Source of the DNA: Shouchella clausii
GTDB taxonomy: Bacteria > Bacillota > Bacilli > Bacillales > Bacillaceae_D
Direction of reading: 5' to 3'
NCBI RefSeq assembly: GCF_002250115.1
Contig: NZ_CP019985.1
Location: 3,286,001 to 3,350,000, forward strand
Length of the DNA stretch: 64,000 bases
The position numbers and the translations under genes are program-made. Position 1 is the stretch's first letter. Each line of letters begins with the position of its first letter. This document shows positions 53,339 through 61,808 of the stretch, in pieces. Under the pieces are notes generated by a model that had not been told where the DNA came from, ran no database searches, and saw only the letters and a program-made list of their open reading frames with translations.

Positions 53339-53362
53339 AAGTCTGCTGGAAACAGCAGGCTT
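53339..53362 (+). repeat. 24-bp direct repeat, left copy
   Basis: Identical to 53517-53540. Here it is embedded in a longer near-perfect inverted repeat (53333-53348 / 53353-53368, GAAA loop, one G-U pair) without a T tract. Confidence 0.85.
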
Positions 53363-53367
53363 CATAC

Positions 53368-53471
53368 TGTAGACAAACGCTCGCATACTTCGTCGTTTGC
53401 CTCACTCATATGCTCATGAACCCACGTTCTATTCGCATCTTCCCTCGGCTGCACTCCTCGTCTGACAAGCG
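53368..53471 (-). repeat. Dispersed repeat element, copy 2
   Basis: On the minus strand it begins CGCTTGTCAG (53462-53471) and ends GAGCGTTTGTCTACA (to 53368), matching copy 1 (18347-18433) at both ends and in a middle CCGAGGGAA block, with about 20 extra bases before the right end. It lies between the two copies of a 24-bp direct repeat. No reading frame. Confidence 0.65.
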
Positions 53472-53516
53472 TTTTCTATCAGTCTGAGTGCGGTTATCGA
53501 CTTTGTCGACAACCTC

Positions 53517-53545
53517 AAGTCTGCTGGAAACAGCAGGCTTTTTCT
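53517..53545 (+). terminator. Terminator of murD, right copy of the 24-bp direct repeat
   Basis: AAGTCTGCTG-GAAA-CAGCAGGCTT (53517-53540) followed by a T tract. It is preceded by TTTGTCGACAACCT (53502-53515), again the repeat-tail motif. The 53267-53623 gap holds nothing else except the spoVE promoter candidate. Confidence 0.8.
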
Positions 53546-53560
53546 TTTACTATGCTAATG

Positions 53561-53590
53561 GACATGTTTATCGGTTCGGCTTCATATAGT
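53561..53590 (+). promoter_or_regulatory. Possible sigma-E promoter of spoVE
   Basis: GACATGTT (53561-53568), 14-bp spacer, CATATAGT (53583-53590), compared with the sigma-E consensus CATACA-T for the -10. In B. subtilis spoVE has a sigma-E promoter. About 34 bp ahead of the start codon. Confidence 0.4.
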
Positions 53591-53623
53591 AGTGTTAGAA
53601 GTCGCATGAAGCCGAGGTGTGTG

Positions 53624-54721
53624 ATGGGAAAACAAAAATCAGCCCCCGATTTAACTCTACTTGCTGTAACGATTGCGCTTTTAGTCATTGGCTTAATCAT
53701 GGTTTATAGTGCCAGTGCGGCTTGGGCCTCTTACCGTTTCAGCGATTCGTTTTTTTTCGCAAAACGACAATTGTTTTTTGGCGGAACAGGCGTTTTGCTC
53801 ATGTTTGTGATGATGCGGTTAGACTATTGGGTATGGCGCACATACAGCAAGATCATTTTGATTGTCTGTTTTGCTTTGCTCGTTATTGTGCTTATCCCTG
53901 GTGTCGGCCTTGTTCGCGGTGGTGCCCAAAGCTGGCTTGGCGTTGGCGCCTTTTCAATCCAGCCATCTGAATTTATGAAAATGGCGATGATTATTTTCTT
54001 AGCAAAATTTCTAGCCGATCACCAAAAATGGATTGTGACGATAAAAAAAGGGTTGGTCCCTTCCCTTGGCCTTGTTCTGTTAGCCTTTGCCCTTATTATG
54101 ATGCAACCTGACCTTGGCACAGGTGCCGTCATGGTTGGAACGTGTACAGTGATGATTTTCACTGCAGGTGCGCGGATCAAACATTTTGTCGCGCTTGGCT
54201 TAATCGGTGTGTTCGGATTTGTTGCGCTCATTGCCAGCGCTCCTTACCGAATCCAGCGAATCACTTCTTTTATGGACCCGTGGAGTGACCCACTCGGCAG
54301 CGGCTTTCAAATTATCCAATCGTTGCTGGCTATTGGTCCTGGGGGCTTGCTCGGTATGGGCCTTGGCGAAAGCAGGCAAAAGTATTTTTACTTGCCTGAG
54401 CCACAAACAGACTTTATCTTTGCGATACTGGCCGAGGAAATGGGGTTTTTAGGCGGAGTGACAGTGCTGTTGTTATTTGCGATCCTTTATTGGCGTGGCA
54501 TCCGTATTGCACTAGGGGCTCCAGACTTGTTCGGAAGCTTTTTAGCCATCGGCATCATTACGATGATTGCCATTCAAGTAATGATTAATATTGGTGTCGT
54601 GACAGGGCTCATGCCAGTCACTGGCATCACACTTCCACTTTTAAGCTATGGAGGGTCTTCGTTAACGCTTATGCTTGTTTCCATCGGTGTGTTGTTAAAC
54701 ATTAGCCGGCATGCTAGATAA
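53624..54721 (+). CDS. spoVE: SpoVE, SEDS-family glycosyltransferase for spore cortex
   Basis: 365-residue, ten-helix SEDS protein with near full-length similarity to B. subtilis SpoVE (366 residues): SPDLLL-like start, VYSASA, FSIQPSEFMK, MQPDLGTG, LPEPQTDFIFA and LPLLSYGGSS. It polymerises peptidoglycan with SpoVD during cortex synthesis. FtsW is a close paralogue; residue pattern and place after murD favour SpoVE. The ATG at 53624 follows GAGGTG and gives the standard N-terminus; longer in-frame starts lie in the promoter region. Confidence 0.92.
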   Translation: MGKQKSAPDLTLLAVTIALLVIGLIMVYSASAAWASYRFSDSFFFAKRQLFFGGTGVLLMFVMMRLDYWVWRTYSKIILIVCFALLVIVLIPGVGLVRGGAQSWLGVGAFSIQPSEFMKMAMIIFLAKFLADHQKWIVTIKKGLVPSLGLVLLAFALIMMQPDLGTGAVMVGTCTVMIFTAGARIKHFVALGLIGVFGFVALIASAPYRIQRITSFMDPWSDPLGSGFQIIQSLLAIGPGGLLGMGLGESRQKYFYLPEPQTDFIFAILAEEMGFLGGVTVLLLFAILYWRGIRIALGAPDLFGSFLAIGIITMIAIQVMINIGVVTGLMPVTGITLPLLSYGGSSLTLMLVSIGVLLNISRHAR

Positions 54722-54728
54722 TGATCGG

Positions 54729-54767
54729 ACAGAGAGCGAAAAATGATCGCTCTCTGTTTGTTGTTTT
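54729..54767 (+). terminator. Terminator of spoVE
   Basis: Perfect stem ACAGAGAGCG (54729-54738) / CGCTCTCTGT (54748-54757), 9-nt loop, then TTGTTGTTTTG. Confidence 0.75.
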
Positions 54768-54788
54768 GTAGTGGCAAACAGGAAAACA

Positions 54789-54797
54789 TGCTAGAAT
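54789..54797 (+). promoter_or_regulatory. Extended -10 promoter candidate for divIB
   Basis: TGC followed by TAGAAT (54792-54797), after the spoVE terminator and about 115 bp before the divIB start. No good -35 at 17 bp. It would let vegetative cells express divIB apart from spoVE. Confidence 0.35.
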
Positions 54798-54914
54798 GGA
54801 GAAATAAGCAACGAAAACATCGTTTCATGCTAAATTCAATGAGAATATGGAAACGAGCCGTGGAAAATGATGCCTGTGACTTGTTCGCATTTCGAGCAGT
54901 TTGGAGGAGCATAA

Positions 54915-55676
54915 GTGAGTCAAGATAAAAAAGTGGTATCGGTGAATGAGCGGATTCCAACGTTGCAGGAAAAGCGGAAGCAAAAAGCAAATCGGCGGAT
55001 TCTCGCATTTATTTTGTTGTTCTTTTTATTGATTGTCGTTTTGGTTTATTTCCAAAGCCCCCTTAGCGGTGTGAAAACCATACATATAGACGGCAACCAA
55101 CTCGTTGCTGATGAGACGATCTTAAAAGCAAGCGGCCTAGAAGAGGGCATGAATATTTGGCATTTGTCAGAAGGGGAGCGTGAAAAAGCGATAACATCAT
55201 TGAAAGAAATCGAAAGTGCCAAAATTGAACGTGAGCTTCCTGTATCCGTGCGCATTACTGTAAGCGAGTATCCCCGCGTTGGTTATGTCGCTGACGGGGA
55301 CACGTATTTGCCGCTATTGCAAAACGGAGAAACACTTGACCCTGTACCAAATGGACAGCTTGTCGGCGATGCGCCAGTTTTAGTCGGCTTCAACGATGAT
55401 GAAGTTTTAGCACAACTCGGGGAAGAGCTTGTGCAAACGGCGCCTGAAATTGTGGGGCGGATTTCTGAGATTTTGTTTACGCCAACAAGCACACAGCCTT
55501 CTGAATTAACGCTGTATATGACAGACGGCAATGAAGTCAAAACAAATGTCGAGTCCTTTGCTCAATCGATGCAGCCTTACCCGCAAGTAGCCGCTCAACT
55601 TGACCCTGAAAAACAAGGCGTTCTTTATATGAAAATGAGCCCATATTTCAAAGAAACAGAACATGACAGCCAATAG
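54915..55676 (+). CDS. divIB: Cell-division protein DivIB (FtsQ)
   Basis: 253-residue bitopic protein: basic cytoplasmic tail, one helix (about 28-46), then an extracytoplasmic POTRA domain (GVKTIHIDGNQLVADETIL) and beta domain. It works with FtsL and DivIC at the septum. The outer part is acidic. The start is a GTG after GGAGGAG. In B. subtilis murG and murB precede it; here the preceding gene is spoVE. Confidence 0.92.
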   Translation: MSQDKKVVSVNERIPTLQEKRKQKANRRILAFILLFFLLIVVLVYFQSPLSGVKTIHIDGNQLVADETILKASGLEEGMNIWHLSEGEREKAITSLKEIESAKIERELPVSVRITVSEYPRVGYVADGDTYLPLLQNGETLDPVPNGQLVGDAPVLVGFNDDEVLAQLGEELVQTAPEIVGRISEILFTPTSTQPSELTLYMTDGNEVKTNVESFAQSMQPYPQVAAQLDPEKQGVLYMKMSPYFKETEHDSQ

Positions 55677-55999
55677 GCATTTTGATTCAATTTTTGACAT
55701 CAACATGTAACGCAAGCGCAATACGATGCTTGTTCAAAGCCGCCGTGAACTGGTTTGCAAAGGGATGGTTTGGATAAAAAGTAGGACCTAGGAGCCAAGC
55801 GGGGGAAGGTTTTGGCTTTTCACCTTCTCCATCTTGGTGTAGACTAAATAGAAAGAGTCTTGCCAGGCTTACTTTTATACATAAGAAACTGCGAGATTTA
55901 AAGGATTCCATAAATGCATGTTGAATACTTTACGTACTGGAAAAAAGAACCGAATTTAAAGAGGAGACACCATGACTTTGCAGATGGGGAGGTGCCGTG
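55677..55999. promoter_or_regulatory. 323-bp region upstream of ftsA
   Basis: No credible gene; ylxW, ylxX and sbp, found here in B. subtilis, are absent. It contains a near-perfect sigma-H promoter (55900-55926) and a 12-codon open frame (55972-56010) that overlaps the ftsA start. TTGACA at 55694 has no -10 at usable spacing. Confidence 0.6.
55900..55926 (+). promoter_or_regulatory. Sigma-H promoter of ftsA-ftsZ
   Basis: AAAGGATTC (55900-55908), 13-bp spacer, TGAAT (55922-55926). The sigma-H consensus is RWAGGAWWT, 12-14 bp, HGAAT, so 13 of 14 defined positions match. In B. subtilis one ftsAZ promoter is sigma-H dependent and raises FtsZ at the onset of sporulation. Confidence 0.75.
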
Positions 56000-56010
56000 G
56001 TGAGCAGTGA
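55972..56010 (+). CDS. Possible 12-codon leader peptide overlapping the ftsA start
   Basis: ATG at 55972 with GAGGAG 6 nt upstream encodes [12 protein letters not shown] and stops at 56008-56010, 11 bp inside ftsA in another frame. The ftsA ribosome site (GGGGAGG 55986-55992) lies within it, so translation of the leader could affect ftsA initiation. It could also be chance. Confidence 0.3.
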   Translation: MTLQMGRCRGEQ

Positions 56011-57292
56011 CACTTATGTTAGTTTAGATATTGGAACATCCTCTGTACGGGTCATTGTGGCCGAAGTTGCCAATGGCTCAATCAATATATTAGGGGTTGG
56101 CAATGTTCCATCCGAAGGAATTAAGAAAGGCACGATTGTTGATATAGATGAAACGGTGAAATCAATTGAACGTGCTGTAGACCAAGCTGAACGCATGGTT
56201 GGTATTACGATCAAGCACGTTGTCGTCGGTGTTAACGGCAGCCATGTCGAGCTATTGCCGTGCCACGGGGTTGTTGCTGTTTCTTCAAGCGATCGGGAAA
56301 TCGGCGTGGAGGATGTCCGCCGAGTCATGGATGCTGCACAAGTGGTATCCATCCCGCCAGAGCGGGAAATCATCGACGTGATTCCAAAACAATTTATCGT
56401 TGATGGCCTTGATGAAATTACAGATCCAAAAGGAATGATTGGCGTCCGTTTGGAAATGGAAGGTACGATGATTACAGGTGCCAAAACCGTTCTCCATAAT
56501 TTGTTGCGTTGCGTGGAACGGGCGGGCTTGGAAGTGGCAGAAATTTGCTTGAATGGGCTGGCAACAGGTGCTGTTGCGGTTTCAAAAGATGAAAAAAGCC
56601 TTGGCGTTTGTGTCATCGACATTGGCGGCGGCTCAACAACGATTTCTGTCTTTGAGCAAGGCACGCTGGCGGCTACTTCTGTTTTGCCTATTGGCGGTGA
56701 CCATATTACGAACGATTTGGCTGTCGGCTTGCGCTTGACGACAGAGGAAGCAGAGCGCATTAAATGCAAGTACGGCCATGCGTTTATCGAGGAAGCATCC
56801 TCCGATGAGCAATTTGCGATCCAAACGGTAGGTTCTAATGAAAAAGAAATGCTTACACAGCTTGATCTAGCTCATATTATCGAGCCACGGGTCGAGGAAA
56901 TTTTAGAACTGTCGGCAAAAGAGCTCGTCCGCTTAGGGTTTAGGCATTTTCCGAGCGGTTTCGTACTGACTGGCGGGACAGTGATGCTCCCTGGCGTGCT
57001 TGAGCTGACAAAGGACATGCTCCAAGGCAATGTCCGTGTGGCCATCCCGAACTACATTGGCGTCCGGGAACCGAAATATACCGTCAGCATCGGTTTAATT
57101 CAGTTTGCCCATAAAAATGGACGCGTTCAAGGGAAGGAAGTTGCTGCGGCATTCTCGCAATTATCAGAGGCTGAAACAGCAGACTCTAGTGAAAACAACC
57201 AACCACTTCGGACGACTGAGCATGAACCGAAACGCCAGGAAGCAAAAAAAGAATCAAAAATGAAAAGTTGGTTTAAAACATTCTTTGAATAA
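56000..57292 (+). CDS. ftsA: Cell-division protein FtsA
   Basis: 430-residue actin-like ATPase that tethers FtsZ to the membrane. [17 protein letters not shown] (phosphate 1), [11 protein letters not shown] (phosphate 2) and [14 protein letters not shown] (adenosine) are visible. After a variable Glu/Lys linker the C-terminus [11 protein letters not shown] forms the membrane-targeting amphipathic helix. Two consecutive GTG codons are possible; the second (56000) is 7 nt from GGGGAGG and gives the normal N-terminus. ftsZ follows 38 bp later. Confidence 0.96.
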   Translation: MSSDTYVSLDIGTSSVRVIVAEVANGSINILGVGNVPSEGIKKGTIVDIDETVKSIERAVDQAERMVGITIKHVVVGVNGSHVELLPCHGVVAVSSSDREIGVEDVRRVMDAAQVVSIPPEREIIDVIPKQFIVDGLDEITDPKGMIGVRLEMEGTMITGAKTVLHNLLRCVERAGLEVAEICLNGLATGAVAVSKDEKSLGVCVIDIGGGSTTISVFEQGTLAATSVLPIGGDHITNDLAVGLRLTTEEAERIKCKYGHAFIEEASSDEQFAIQTVGSNEKEMLTQLDLAHIIEPRVEEILELSAKELVRLGFRHFPSGFVLTGGTVMLPGVLELTKDMLQGNVRVAIPNYIGVREPKYTVSIGLIQFAHKNGRVQGKEVAAAFSQLSEAETADSSENNQPLRTTEHEPKRQEAKKESKMKSWFKTFFE

Positions 57293-57330
57293 GAAAAAGC
57301 TGTCAGCCAGTCTGGTTAGGGGGAAATAAC

Positions 57331-58452
57331 ATGTTTGATTTTGAAATGGATATGGAACAATTAGCGCAAATAAAAGTGATTGGCGTTGGTGGCGGCGGTT
57401 CAAACGCAGTCAATCGCATGATTGAAAATGGCCTGCAAGGTGTTGATTTTATTGCAGTCAATACAGATGCACAAGCACTCCATTTATCAAAAGCGGAAAA
57501 GAAGTTGCAACTTGGCGGCAAACTTACTCGCGGCCTTGGCGCTGGCGCCAACCCAGAAATAGGCAAGAAAGCGGCAGAGGAAAGCAGAGAACAGCTGGAA
57601 GAAGTTCTTACAGGTTCTGATATGGTCTTTATTACTGCCGGAATGGGAGGAGGAACAGGCACCGGAGCAGCTCCTGTCATTGCTGAAGTGGCAAAAGAGC
57701 TTGGCGCATTGACGGTCGGTGTTGTGACACGCCCTTTCTCTTTTGAAGGCCGTAAGCGGCAAAACCAAGCGATCTCTGGGATTGCAGCGTTAAAAGAAAA
57801 AGTGGACACATTGATCGTGATTCCAAATGACCGCTTATTGGAAATGGTTGATAAAAATACGCCGATGCTTGAAGCGTTCCGCGAGGCGGATAATGTATTG
57901 CGCCAAGGAGTTCAAGGCATTTCCGATTTAATTGCCACGCCTGGGTTGATCAACCTTGACTTCGCAGACGTCAAAACGGTCATGAGTGAAAAGGGCTCCG
58001 CTTTAATGGGCATTGGCGTCGCTACAGGGGAAAACCGTGCAGCCGAAGCAGCCAAAAAAGCGATTTCCAGCCCGCTGTTGGAAACGTCTGTCGATGGGGC
58101 ACAAGGAGTGCTCATGAATATTACAGGCGGCACGAATTTAAGTTTATATGAAGTCCATGAAGCGGCAGAAATCGTTTCTGAGGCTTGTGACGCAGAAGTG
58201 AATATGATATTTGGTTCGATCATCAATGAAAATTTGAAAGATGAAATTGTCGTTACAGTCATTGCCACAGGCTTTGAAGAAACGGCAGAAGCAAAACAAC
58301 CACAAAGCCGTACGATGCAACAACAACATGCGAGGCCGCAACCGAAAGAAGAGCCAAAACGTACGGAAAGCCGCCAACAGTCGCGGCAAAAAGAAGAACA
58401 GCCAGACACACTCGACATTCCTACGTTTTTGCGCAATCGCCGCAACCGCTAA
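57331..58452 (+). CDS. ftsZ: Cell-division protein FtsZ
   Basis: 373-residue tubulin-like GTPase forming the division ring. [12 protein letters not shown] at the start, tubulin signature [10 protein letters not shown] and the C-terminal SepF/FtsA-binding peptide [12 protein letters not shown] are intact, joined by a Gln/Arg/Glu-rich linker (about 315-355). AGGGGG precedes the ATG. Followed by a terminator; bpr and bpf, which come next in B. subtilis, are absent. Confidence 0.98.
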   Translation: MFDFEMDMEQLAQIKVIGVGGGGSNAVNRMIENGLQGVDFIAVNTDAQALHLSKAEKKLQLGGKLTRGLGAGANPEIGKKAAEESREQLEEVLTGSDMVFITAGMGGGTGTGAAPVIAEVAKELGALTVGVVTRPFSFEGRKRQNQAISGIAALKEKVDTLIVIPNDRLLEMVDKNTPMLEAFREADNVLRQGVQGISDLIATPGLINLDFADVKTVMSEKGSALMGIGVATGENRAAEAAKKAISSPLLETSVDGAQGVLMNITGGTNLSLYEVHEAAEIVSEACDAEVNMIFGSIINENLKDEIVVTVIATGFEETAEAKQPQSRTMQQQHARPQPKEEPKRTESRQQSRQKEEQPDTLDIPTFLRNRRNR

Positions 58453-58537
58453 ATGGCGAAGAAGCGGTTGCTCGTCAAACCGATTCGTCTATTGGCTCCT
58501 AGTGTATTTGACACTGAGACTGATAGACAACTGTAAG

Positions 58538-58566
58538 AAAACCGCTGCGAAAGCAGCGGTTTTTTT
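58538..58566 (+). terminator. Terminator of ftsA-ftsZ
   Basis: AAAACCGCTGC-GAAA-GCAGCGGTTTT (58538-58563) followed by T residues: a perfect 11-bp stem with a GNRA tetraloop. Confidence 0.95.
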
Positions 58567-58601
58567 GCGGTTATTTCCGAGCAGCCGAGAATGGGACAGC
58601 G

Positions 58602-58678
58602 TTTGCCAAAACTTATCAAAATAACATCCTTGCTTGCGCCATAAAGTGACAGACTTTCGTATGAAGATCTACTATACT
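58602..58678 (+). promoter_or_regulatory. spoIIG-type promoter with wide spacing and a possible Spo0A box
   Basis: GTGACA (58646-58651), 21-bp spacer, TATACT (58673-58678). The B. subtilis spoIIG promoter is a sigma-A promoter with an abnormal 22-bp spacer that needs Spo0A~P. TTTGCCAAA (58602-58610) differs at one position from the Spo0A box TTTGTCRAA and lies about 80 bp upstream of the start, near the position of the distal 0A site. Confidence 0.55.
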
Positions 58679-58707
58679 AAATTCTATCACTGTGAGGGAG
58701 CAAGCCA

Positions 58708-59601
58708 ATGACCGTTTACCTCGATTTGATTTGGTTGTTAAATGCAGGGATTGACTATTTGCTGCTTGCGGCTACTGCCCTTTTGTTAAAAAGACGTTTT
58801 AGCCAATGGCGCCTTGTCTTGGCAGCATTGTTTGCATCGTTGATTGTCTTTTTAATGTTCACCCCTGCTGCGCCGTTGTTTTTGAATCCTGTTATTAAAC
58901 TTATTTATTCGGGGCTAATCGTATTCATTGCATTTGGCTACAAACGCTTTTCTTTCTTTCTGCAAAATCTGGCAAGTTTTTATTTTGTCACCTTTGTGAC
59001 CGGAGGCGGCTTGTTTGCTATGCATTATTTCTTCGAAACCAATGTCGACGTGCTGGCGTTTTTGCCAGGTCATGGAGTGGGCGGAAGCATGGTCAGTTGG
59101 GCATTTGTGCTTATTGGTTTTCCACTCGCACTCTATTTTTGCAAACAACAATTTGGGGCAGTGAAAAGCAAACAGTTTCATGCGAGCCAGCTGGCAGAAG
59201 TTGAGTTTTGGATTGAAGGAATGCCCTTTTACGCCCAAGGGTTAATTGATACGGGCAACCGTTTAAGAGATCCGCTAACGAAAATGCCTGTCATGGTTGC
59301 TGAGGCTGCACTGCTTTACAGTGCTTTTGGCAAACAGCAAGTCGACGCACTTCTTGAGTTGGAAGCTGAAAATGAACCGTCACCGCTAATGAAACGGATG
59401 CGGCTGATTCCTTACCGTGCCGTTGGGCAAGGAAGTTCTTATATGGCCGCTTTAAAACCTGATCGTGTGAAAATCCGTTACCAAAATGAGGCGTATGAAA
59501 CGAATCACGTCTTAATTGGATTATCGCGTGAGACGCTATCTCCTGAACAACATTATCGCTGTATTGTTCACCCCCAAATCATGCACGAATATGCAAGCTA
59601 A
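58708..59601 (+). CDS. spoIIGA: SpoIIGA, sporulation aspartic protease (pro-sigma-E processing)
   Basis: 297 residues: five membrane helices (about 5-135) and a cytoplasmic protease domain with the active-site triad LIDTGN (Asp181). After engulfment signalling through SpoIIR it cleaves pro-sigma-E in the mother cell. TGAGGGAGC precedes the ATG. It is followed by sigE 22 bp downstream, so both come from the spoIIG-type promoter. Confidence 0.95.
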   Translation: MTVYLDLIWLLNAGIDYLLLAATALLLKRRFSQWRLVLAALFASLIVFLMFTPAAPLFLNPVIKLIYSGLIVFIAFGYKRFSFFLQNLASFYFVTFVTGGGLFAMHYFFETNVDVLAFLPGHGVGGSMVSWAFVLIGFPLALYFCKQQFGAVKSKQFHASQLAEVEFWIEGMPFYAQGLIDTGNRLRDPLTKMPVMVAEAALLYSAFGKQQVDALLELEAENEPSPLMKRMRLIPYRAVGQGSSYMAALKPDRVKIRYQNEAYETNHVLIGLSRETLSPEQHYRCIVHPQIMHEYAS

Positions 59602-59623
59602 ACAGCAAAAGGAGGAACGTTTA

Positions 59624-60337
59624 ATGATTAAGTTGAAACTGCAGTTGTTTTGGTACCGGCTTCTAAACAAGTTAGGGTTAAAAGCGGATGAAATTTATTA
59701 CATAGGCGGGAGCGAGGCATTGCCGCCGCCGTTGTCGAAAGAAGAAGAGGCTGAACTATTGGGCAAGCTGCCAAGTGGAGACAAAGCGGTGCGGTCCGTG
59801 CTCATTGAACGGAACTTGCGACTAGTTGTCTACATTGCCCGCAAGTTTGAGAACACAGGCATCAATATTGAAGATTTAATTAGCATTGGCACGATTGGCT
59901 TAATCAAAGCGGTCAACACCTTTAATCCTGAAAAGAAAATTAAGCTCGCTACGTATGCCTCCCGCTGCATCGAGAATGAAATTTTAATGTACTTGCGGCG
60001 AAACAACAAAACACGTTCTGAAGTATCGTTTGATGAACCACTCAATATTGATTGGGATGGCAATGAGCTGCTTTTGTCTGATGTGCTTGGTACAGAAGAA
60101 GACATTATTACGAGAGGGATTGAAGAACGCGTTGACCGCCGCTTGCTTGTCAAGGCGCTCCACACATTATCGGAGCGGGAGAAACAAATTATGGAACTGC
60201 GTTTTGGCTTAGCTGGGGAAGAAGAAAAAACCCAAAAAGATGTCGCCGATATGCTAGGGATCTCTCAATCGTACATTTCCCGTTTAGAAAAGCGCATCAT
60301 TAAACGGCTGCAAAAAGAATTTAGCAAAATGGTGTAA
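59624..60337 (+). CDS. sigE: RNA polymerase sigma-E precursor
   Basis: 237-residue sigma-70 family factor, nearly identical in pattern to B. subtilis SigE. The first ~27 residues are the basic amphipathic pro-sequence ending before [14 protein letters not shown]; SpoIIGA removes it. Regions 2 ([16 protein letters not shown]) and 4 ([25 protein letters not shown]) are intact. It runs the early mother-cell programme. The ATG at 59624 has GGAGG 8 nt upstream. Confidence 0.97.
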   Translation: MIKLKLQLFWYRLLNKLGLKADEIYYIGGSEALPPPLSKEEEAELLGKLPSGDKAVRSVLIERNLRLVVYIARKFENTGINIEDLISIGTIGLIKAVNTFNPEKKIKLATYASRCIENEILMYLRRNNKTRSEVSFDEPLNIDWDGNELLLSDVLGTEEDIITRGIEERVDRRLLVKALHTLSEREKQIMELRFGLAGEEEKTQKDVADMLGISQSYISRLEKRIIKRLQKEFSKMV

Positions 60338-60341
60338 GGCA

Positions 60342-60375
60342 GAGGACTCCCAAAATGGGATTCCTCCTTTTTTTT
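60342..60375 (+). terminator. Terminator of spoIIGA-sigE
   Basis: GAGGACTCCC pairs with GGGATTCCTC (60342-60365) with an internal mismatch and AAAAT loop, then a long T tract. Confidence 0.85.
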
Positions 60376-60457
60376 CCATAAAAAATTTTTTCCAAGCTTC
60401 AACAGCGTCGTGTCAAAGGCCAATTCTTTCTAACTCCTGTAAGCGGGTTTTTGCCGT

Positions 60458-60486
60458 GCATATTTTTTTTGCCCAGGGAGATACTT
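60458..60486 (+). promoter_or_regulatory. Forespore (sigma-F / sigma-G) promoter of sigG
   Basis: GCATA (60458-60462) is a good sigma-F/-G -35. Two overlapping -10 options exist: GGAGATACTT (60477-60486, 14-bp spacer, sigma-F-like) and GATACTT (60480-60486, 17-bp spacer, sigma-G-like). spoIIIG is known to be started by sigma-F and then autoregulated. Confidence 0.55.
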
Positions 60487-60522
60487 TTTTTGACATCATC
60501 TTCCGTTTAGGGGGTAAGGAAT

Positions 60523-61308
60523 GTGACTCGAAATAAAGTGGAAATCTGCGGCGTTGACACATCGACGTTGCCAGTTTTAAAGAACGCTGAAATGCGGGAG
60601 TTGTTTACGAAGTTGCAAGCCGGTTATGAGCCAGCGAGAGAAACGCTCGTAAATGGGAATTTGCGCTTAGTGTTAAGTGTCATTCAGCGATTTAATAACC
60701 GCGGCGAGAACGTAGATGATTTGTTTCAAGTCGGCTGCATTGGATTAATGAAATCAATCGACAACTTCGATTTAAGCCAAAACGTAAAGTTTTCAACGTA
60801 TGCGGTCCCGATGATTATTGGGGAAATCAGACGGTATTTACGAGACAATAATCCAATTCGGGTTTCACGCTCTCTTCGGGATATTGCCTATAAAGCGTTG
60901 CAAGTACGTGACCAAATCATGGCGGAAAAAAAACGGGAGAAAGAACCGACAGTCCAAGAGATTGCTGCCGTACTAGAGGTGCCAAAAGAAGATGTTGTCT
61001 TTGCTCTAGATGCGATTCAAGATCCTGTCTCCTTGTTCGAGCCGATTTATAATGACGGCGGCGATCCAATCTTTGTCATGGACCAAATTAGTGATGAACG
61101 AAATAAAGATATAAACTGGGTAGAAGAAATTGCTTTAAAAGAGGCGATGGTCCGCTTAAATGACCGCGAGAAAACGATTTTAAACATGCGTTTCTTTCAA
61201 GGGAAAACGCAAATGGAAGTAGCCGAGGAGATCGGCATCTCACAAGCGCAAGTGTCTAGGCTAGAAAAAGGCGCGATCCAACAAATGAATAAACATATCG
61301 AATCATGA
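60523..61308 (+). CDS. sigG: RNA polymerase sigma-G
   Basis: 261-residue sigma factor of the late forespore. The N-terminus RNKVEICGVDTSTLPVLKN, regions 2 (NLRLVLSVIQRFNNRGENVDD) and 4 (QMEVAEEIGISQAQVSRLEK), and the block RDNNPIRVSRSLRDIAYKAL match B. subtilis SigG nearly along the whole length. The start is a GTG with GTAAGGA 2-7 nt upstream. It is separated from sigE by a terminator and has its own promoter. Confidence 0.97.
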   Translation: MTRNKVEICGVDTSTLPVLKNAEMRELFTKLQAGYEPARETLVNGNLRLVLSVIQRFNNRGENVDDLFQVGCIGLMKSIDNFDLSQNVKFSTYAVPMIIGEIRRYLRDNNPIRVSRSLRDIAYKALQVRDQIMAEKKREKEPTVQEIAAVLEVPKEDVVFALDAIQDPVSLFEPIYNDGGDPIFVMDQISDERNKDINWVEEIALKEAMVRLNDREKTILNMRFFQGKTQMEVAEEIGISQAQVSRLEKGAIQQMNKHIES

Positions 61309-61340
61309 AGGCTAAAATCGATTTCGATTTTAGCCTTTTG
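61308..61340 (+). terminator. Terminator of sigG
   Basis: Long self-complementary stem (AAGGCTAAAATCGA with TCGATTTTAGCCTT allowing a central mismatch), starting at the stop codon and followed by TTTTG. Confidence 0.85.
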
Positions 61341-61432
61341 TGTTTGGAGTTGCTGCTAGGCTCTACTTTTTTTCATGCCAGGCTGTAAGCGCGCATACGT
61401 TTTATAAATGGATACTAGGAGGGAAAAGGAGC

Positions 61433-61729
61433 ATGCAAAAAATTTCGGAGCTATCGCAAAAAGATATTGTCAATATGGAAAATGGCAAACGCCTAGGCCA
61501 TTTAAATGATTTGGACATCAACTTGGAATCAGGAAAAATTGAAGCCATTGTCATTGCTGGCACAGGAAAAGTCATGCAGCTACTAGGGCAACGAGATGCA
61601 GCAGAATTGGTGATTCCGTGGAAAAACATTGTTAAAATTGGTTCTGACGTGATTTTAGTTGAAGTGCCTGAGCGTTATCAGCCAAAAAGGGGAGCTAGCC
61701 CGATGGAGGAAGCAAGGAAGAAAGGATAA
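61433..61729 (+). CDS. ylmC: YlmC/YmxH family PRC-barrel protein
   Basis: 98-residue PRC-barrel protein (SELSQKDIVNMENGKRLGHLNDL, then VIPWKNIVKIGSDVILVE), the sporulation-associated YlmC/YmxH family. Exact function is unknown. AAAAGGAG is 3-8 nt before the ATG at 61433; the longer in-frame reading has no ribosome site. ylmA, present here in B. subtilis, is absent. Confidence 0.9.
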   Translation: MQKISELSQKDIVNMENGKRLGHLNDLDINLESGKIEAIVIAGTGKVMQLLGQRDAAELVIPWKNIVKIGSDVILVEVPERYQPKRGASPMEEARKKG

Positions 61730-61808
61730 GTTTTGTTTCTTGTATGGCATGCCTTGTGATAAACTAAGACCATAAAGGAATTGCAACTAGTCGGGGGGAT
61801 TCCATTTA

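Noticed and set aside
53333-53540. Direct repeats after murD as a CRISPR fragment
   Set aside because: Only two copies, separated by about 154 bp of dispersed repeat, and the repeat is itself a terminator hairpin; no cas gene nearby.
54760-54910. Remnant of murG or murB between spoVE and divIB
   Set aside because: Translation of all frames shows no Mur-type motif; the space is too small and holds only a terminator and promoter candidate.
55687-55911. 74-codon minus-strand frame between divIB and ftsA
   Set aside because: No ribosome site at the start, composition unlike neighbours, overlaps the sigma-H promoter, and I recognise no family.
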